Shown here piece after piece: positions 60,313 to 64,000 of a stretch of DNA of 64,000 nt. Source of the stretch: Bacteroides sp. Marseille-P3684 (GTDB lineage Bacteria > Bacteroidota > Bacteroidia > Bacteroidales > Bacteroidaceae); contig NZ_LT985808.1 of NCBI RefSeq assembly GCF_900291465.1, forward strand, positions 3,438,670-3,502,669, written 5' to 3'. Below the pieces are notes generated by a model that was given only the letters and a program-made list of their open reading frames with translations, did no database searches and was not told the DNA's origin. Made by a program: the position numbers and the translations under genes. Positions within the stretch are counted from its first letter, which is position 1. Each line of letters opens with the position of its first letter.

Positions 60313-63300
60313 TTACTTCACCAGTTTCCATTCCAGGGGAGCGGTCAGTCCGGCAGGGAGCAACTCCTTCTCTGCCATCCGGTACCTGGCATTCGTCCAG
60401 ATGCCGTCGAAGGGAGCCTTGCCCTCGTCCACACCGAGCAACGCGTTCGCCCAGGTATTGGTCACCTCGATTTCAAGGGTATTCTTGCCTTTCTTCAACG
60501 CCGAAGTGACTTCCACCTCATAGGGGGCGGTCCATGCCGTGCCGCAGGGCACCCCGTTGACGCGGACGGTAGCCACATCGCTCAGGCCCTTGAACTTCAG
60601 GAACACGCGGCTGCCACGCTCGGACTTGCCTGCCTTCCACTTGAACTCCGTCGAGTAGACGGCAGTCCCGGAGTAATAGCGCACCTTCGGGTCGGACGAA
60701 CGTGTCCAGCTGCGCAGCTCGGTCACGGTCTCGTCCGTATTCAGGGTGTTGTAGTGCACGTTCCACTCCTTCACCTCCAGCGGACGGCGGCGTACGCTTG
60801 CCACCGTGGCGTTGCCCACCTTGGATGCCGGACGGCGGAACACGACGAACATCGACTGTGAAGGAGCCAGTGACAGCCCGACTTCCACCCGTCCGTCTTT
60901 CTCACGCCAGATGCCCGGCTCGGTGATTTCGCCCGTCATGGGATTCCACAGCTCGGGCTGCATGCCGCTGATGCGGAACGAAGCCGTGAAGCTGCTGCTC
61001 TCCGCCTCATCCTGGTTGGCGATGAAGTAGATGTCCGCCTCCTCGCCCCGGCGGTGCGTCCAGGCAATGCCCTTCGGCACCACGACGTCGCGGTCCAGTC
61101 CGAAGTCCGAGAAGCTGTCGTAGAGGAACGGCTTGTCGACCACCAGCACACCTGCCTGATACAGCTCCTTGAGCTTCTTCTCCACCTCGGAAGAAGACAC
61201 GCGGTTGGGCATCATCGGGCGCGTCTGCGGAACGACAAGTACCCGGTACTCGCCACCCCAGGGCATCCGTATCACACCCTTCGTGTTGTCAGCCTGTGCC
61301 AGACGGAGCAGGGCGTCGCGGTTGAAGGAGTCATAGGCATAGCCGCGCAGGGGGTTCACCCAATCCTCCGGGTCCGCCATGTTTGCCGAGTGGGTCACGC
61401 CGACGGGCATGGTGCGCAACGGCTGTCCGATGTTTGCCAGACGGACGTGCTCGCTCTCCACCCGTTCCCGTCCGAAGATGCCGGGAAGCATCGGAACCAG
61501 ACGGTCCGGGAGTACTGCCCGACGCGGCATCTCCTCGCCGGTGAACACGGCAATGTCCGTCACGGGCCAGCCGTACTGCAGCAGGGTCTGGCAACGGCGG
61601 ACGTAGTCGACCAATGCCTTGCCTCCCTGTTCGAACCAGGTATTGTCGCGCTGGAAGAACAGCCCGATGCCGTCGAGCGTCATGCCCGGCTTGCGGTCGA
61701 GCCACGGGTTGTGTGCGGTGACATGGAAGAAGAGTTTGTTGATGCCCAGGGCGTAGTTGCGGTCAAAGAGTGCCTTCACCGTGGCAGGCGCCTCGTCCCA
61801 GATGCCGCGCACCTCGGTGCCGCCCTCCGCCTGGATGATGCGTTTGCCGTAGATGTGTCCGCCGCTGATGGCATCGAGCATGTCGTTGGGCTTGTCATGC
61901 GTCGGACTGCGGAGCCAGAATTCCCCCATCGGCAGGTCTACCGACTGGTAATGGAGCATGCCGTCGCTCACCATCGTCGGTGCGACACACTCGGCGGAGA
62001 ACTGGCAGCCATAGTCCCTTGCGCATGCTGCCAGCGTGTCATAGAACACGTCCTTCACCAGCTCGGCACACGTGGTGCGGACATCGCGCAGCACCTGTTC
62101 CGAACGGGCTGCCGTCTCCATCGGGATACCTGCCAGCAAGGGAAGGTAGGGCATGAGGTCATAGCCCCGGCGTGCCTTGAACTCAGCGGCGAAATTGTCG
62201 CTCCAGTTCTGGCAGCCGCATTCCCAGCTGTCCACGTGCATGTATTTCAGTACCCGGTTCGCCAGGTCGCGGTCCACCATCGTGAAGACCTTGCCAAACC
62301 AGTTGTCAAACTGCTTGCGGACAATCTTTGCATCAAACTTGCTGCACTCCAGTCCGCGTCCGCCTCCCGCCGTGGCATTGTCATGTCCCGTGGAGGTATG
62401 TCCCATGCGCAGGATGCGCCACTGCCCTTTCGGGAGGGTGGCGACGAGCACGCCGTCCTTCAGGGAAGCGGTGAGGTTGATGACCTCGGACGTCTTGACA
62501 CAGTCGGCATCGGGCACATCCGTGGCAGGCGTGTCCTTCGCCACCCGCCAGACCAGTCCCGCCTTGCCTTCCCACTGGTTGAGGCGTGGCTCGGAGTGCA
62601 GGACGAGCTGCTTGATTTTCAGGTTGGGTTTCCACTTGGCAGCGTCCATGTCCTCACTGCCCGGCTCGCTGCCGGCAGGCGTCCAGTAGAAACGGAAGAA
62701 CCGCGCCTTGGTCGGAGGGATGGAGTGCGTGGAGTTCTCGTCGGTGTTCTGCCACCCTTGTCGGGCAGGCTCCAGCTGCTTGACGAAGCGGAAGTCCTTT
62801 CCGTCACGGCTTGCCATCACCTTCAGGCGGTGTGCCTGGTAGTTGTTTCCGGTGAGGATGATTTCCACGTTGCGGCAAGTAATCTCTTCGGGATATTCCA
62901 GCTGAATCCAGCAGGGCACCGATGAACGGATGACTCCCTTCTCATCGATGCTCACCCCTTTCTTCGGGTCACCCGGCTCGTTGAGGTTGCCGCACGTCAT
63001 GCGGGGCGTCAGACGGACGTCCGCCTGCCCTTTCACCGGCAGGGCATAGAGAGCGATGTCCCTGTAATAGCCTTTGTAAGCTTCCGGACGGGAGAGCTGC
63101 AGGTTCACTTTCCCTCCGCTGACGATGGTATCGGTGAAGACCACCTTCTGCATCGACTCTTCCGGTGTAATCCACGGACCGCCCGCCAGGGCAAAGCCGT
63201 CGCAGATGTGCATGCCCAGCTTCAGTCCGAGGCGGTCCGCCTCCTGCATGCTGAAGCGCACCATCTCCCACCATTCGGGACTGAGCTGCTCCGCCTTCCC

Positions 63301-63567
63301 GTTGAACTCAGGTCCTTGAGAGACCGACTTGATGGGCATCAGATACGTACCGCCCAGTCCGACGCGCTTCATCGCTTCCAGGTCGGCGGTAATACCTTCC
63401 TTGGTCACGGCACCGAACATCCAGTACCAGAAGGTCCACGGCTTCGCTTCTTCCGAAGAGAGTTGCGTGAACTGGTCCTGGAGCGTTGTCTGTGCGGCAG
63501 CCTGCGGATGCAGACCGGCGAGCAACGCCAGTGCCAGACTCCATGTTGCTAATCTGTTCTTCTTCAT
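60313..63567 (-). CDS. GH106 alpha-L-rhamnosidase
   Basis: 1084 residues, secreted (MKKNRLATWSLALALLAGLHPQAAAQ). The GH106 opening is KPWTFWYWMFGAVTKEGITADLEAMKRVGLGGTYLMPI. The catalytic barrel has WWEMVRFSMQEADRLGLKLGMHICDGFALAGGPW, DSWECGCQNWSDNFAAEFKARRGYD and FFHVTAHNPWLDRKPG. The C-terminus is a galactose-binding-like beta-sandwich (VFLKFKGLSDVATVRVNGVPCGTAWTAPYEVEV). It cleaves terminal alpha-L-rhamnose, as in rhamnogalacturonan. 51 bases upstream of the esterase; a promoter lies about 107 bases before its ATG. Confidence 0.92.
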   Translation of the reverse strand: MKKNRLATWSLALALLAGLHPQAAAQTTLQDQFTQLSSEEAKPWTFWYWMFGAVTKEGITADLEAMKRVGLGGTYLMPIKSVSQGPEFNGKAEQLSPEWWEMVRFSMQEADRLGLKLGMHICDGFALAGGPWITPEESMQKVVFTDTIVSGGKVNLQLSRPEAYKGYYRDIALYALPVKGQADVRLTPRMTCGNLNEPGDPKKGVSIDEKGVIRSSVPCWIQLEYPEEITCRNVEIILTGNNYQAHRLKVMASRDGKDFRFVKQLEPARQGWQNTDENSTHSIPPTKARFFRFYWTPAGSEPGSEDMDAAKWKPNLKIKQLVLHSEPRLNQWEGKAGLVWRVAKDTPATDVPDADCVKTSEVINLTASLKDGVLVATLPKGQWRILRMGHTSTGHDNATAGGGRGLECSKFDAKIVRKQFDNWFGKVFTMVDRDLANRVLKYMHVDSWECGCQNWSDNFAAEFKARRGYDLMPYLPLLAGIPMETAARSEQVLRDVRTTCAELVKDVFYDTLAACARDYGCQFSAECVAPTMVSDGMLHYQSVDLPMGEFWLRSPTHDKPNDMLDAISGGHIYGKRIIQAEGGTEVRGIWDEAPATVKALFDRNYALGINKLFFHVTAHNPWLDRKPGMTLDGIGLFFQRDNTWFEQGGKALVDYVRRCQTLLQYGWPVTDIAVFTGEEMPRRAVLPDRLVPMLPGIFGRERVESEHVRLANIGQPLRTMPVGVTHSANMADPEDWVNPLRGYAYDSFNRDALLRLAQADNTKGVIRMPWGGEYRVLVVPQTRPMMPNRVSSSEVEKKLKELYQAGVLVVDKPFLYDSFSDFGLDRDVVVPKGIAWTHRRGEEADIYFIANQDEAESSSFTASFRISGMQPELWNPMTGEITEPGIWREKDGRVEVGLSLAPSQSMFVVFRRPASKVGNATVASVRRRPLEVKEWNVHYNTLNTDETVTELRSWTRSSDPKVRYYSGTAVYSTEFKWKAGKSERGSRVFLKFKGLSDVATVRVNGVPCGTAWTAPYEVEVTSALKKGKNTLEIEVTNTWANALLGVDEGKAPFDGIWTNARYRMAEKELLPAGLTAPLEWKLVK

Positions 63568-63673
63568 TGTTCTGTTGATGAATCTGTTCTTTCTGCCTGT
63601 TCAGCCCTTTCCCCGCCTTCCGAACTCTTCGTACGGACAGAGGATGCTGATAACGAACGGCTGAAAGCACAGA

Positions 63674-63704
63674 CGAAAGTAGACAAAATCTGTATCAAAG
63701 CAAA
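63674..63704 (-). promoter_or_regulatory. GH106 operon promoter
   Basis: Minus strand TTTG (63701-63704), 19 bases, TActTTcG (63674-63681, one mismatch). Located between the terminator of the upstream gene and the rhamnosidase. Confidence 0.55.
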
Positions 63705-63705
63705 G

Positions 63706-63744
63706 GAGAGACTCTGCCGAATTGCATCCCCGGCACAGTCTCTC
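63706..63744 (-). terminator. Terminator of the partial upstream gene
   Basis: Arms GAGAGACTcTGCC / GGCAcAGTCTCTC (one mismatch) with a 13-base loop, 14 bases after the stop; on the minus strand followed by CTTTGCTTTG. Confidence 0.7.
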
Positions 63745-63758
63745 CCTTGTCAGTCTTC

Positions 63759-64000
63759 TTACTCAAAGCGCAGGACGATGCGTCCGCTCTGCGTGCCGTC
63801 CACCCACTTGGCTTGTGAGGACGGTCCGATGAGGTCGGTCGTGTTGACCTTGTTGCGTACGGGCGGAATGACCTTCATCACCGAAATGCCGGTCTTGGGC
63901 AGGGTGTAGAGCAAGTGGTCACGTCCGTCGCGCGGCTCATAGATGCCGATGTAGGAATCGGGAGTCTCGTTCTGGATGTGGATGGTCCCCTGCTTGGTGC
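63759..64000 (-). CDS. C-terminal end of a protein, unidentified (5' end outside window)
   Basis: Frame open from the window edge to a TAA at 63759-63761; 80 codons remain, ending ..VDGTQSGRIVLRFE. Beta-rich (TIHIQNETPDSYIGIYEPRDG, LLYTLPKTGISVMKVIPP). Composition and position upstream of the GH106 operon suggest a further carbohydrate-active or binding protein, but the fragment is too short to name. Confidence 0.6.
   Translation of the reverse strand, partial: TKQGTIHIQNETPDSYIGIYEPRDGRDHLLYTLPKTGISVMKVIPPVRNKVNTTDLIGPSSQAKWVDGTQSGRIVLRFE

Noticed and set aside
1-64000. Prophage, insertion sequence or conjugative element
   Set aside because: No transposase, integrase, phage structural or Tra protein was found in any credible frame.

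Overview
The window is chromosomal DNA from a Bacteroidales gut commensal, most likely Bacteroides, Phocaeicola or a close relative. The basis is: promoters of the Bacteroides type (TTTG, 19-21 bases, TAnnTTTG); SusC/SusD and TonB receptors with an ECF sigma and FecR; Bacteroidetes-type lipoprotein signals; AhpC, PurL and Ffh sequences of that phylum; and a 47-bp type II-C-like CRISPR repeat. Most of the window is GC-rich with strong codon bias, which produces many long antisense shadow ORFs. A few blocks are clearly AT-richer: about 25.4-33.3 kb, 42.4-45.0 kb and, less strongly, 8.4-10.7 kb.

Layout. 0-4.4 kb: 3' part of purL and a pair of short ChrA transporters. 4.4-8.1 kb: a secreted GHL10-type hydrolase, then a coupled radical-SAM / TIGR03915 DNA-metabolism pair. 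8.1-10.8 kb: a palindrome array, a Fic AMP-transferase and a lipoprotein. 10.8-18.7 kb (minus strand): a PAP2 phosphatase with a predicted barrel, a two-component system, two AraC regulators, an NlpE-like lipoprotein and an OmpA-family protein. 18.7-24.4 kb: a His-rich metal-uptake cluster (two TonB receptors, a DUF4625 lipoprotein, a small His/Cys protein). 24.6-25.2 kb: ahpC. 25.5-33.2 kb: an AT-rich sigma/FecR/SusC/SusD cassette followed by an orphan CRISPR array, next to tRNA-His. 33.6-42.3 kb: CapA-like protein, folD, ffh, an exported protein, an MBL hydrolase, murB and a DUF4348 lipoprotein. 42.4-45.0 kb: three tandem secreted paralogues behind a strongly structured 5' leader. 46-50.3 kb: pheS, an MFS transporter, nth and pgk. 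50.4-55.6 kb: a large inverted-repeat element, a SsuA/THI5-like lipoprotein, a porin, a TPR protein and a small lipoprotein. 55.6-64 kb: a glycan-degradation cluster (DUF5703 protein, DUF6078 protein, sialate O-acetylesterase, GH106 rhamnosidase, and the C-terminus of one further protein).

The most unusual feature is spread over the window. Four intergenic gaps (8.1, 16.2, 45.4 and 58.1 kb) each hold a short tandem array of near-perfect palindromes. The palindrome sequence differs completely from locus to locus, yet the repeat period is the same, 22 bp (one interval of 23). I do not recognise this as a described repeat family. Other notable items are an orphan CRISPR array whose repeats each contain a complete Bacteroides-type promoter, a candidate antisense RNA over the susC start, a promoter-to-terminator candidate RNA at 37.7 kb, and several large rod-like inverted repeats.

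All calls come from reading the sequence alone. Domain names rest on recognised motifs, not on database searches.
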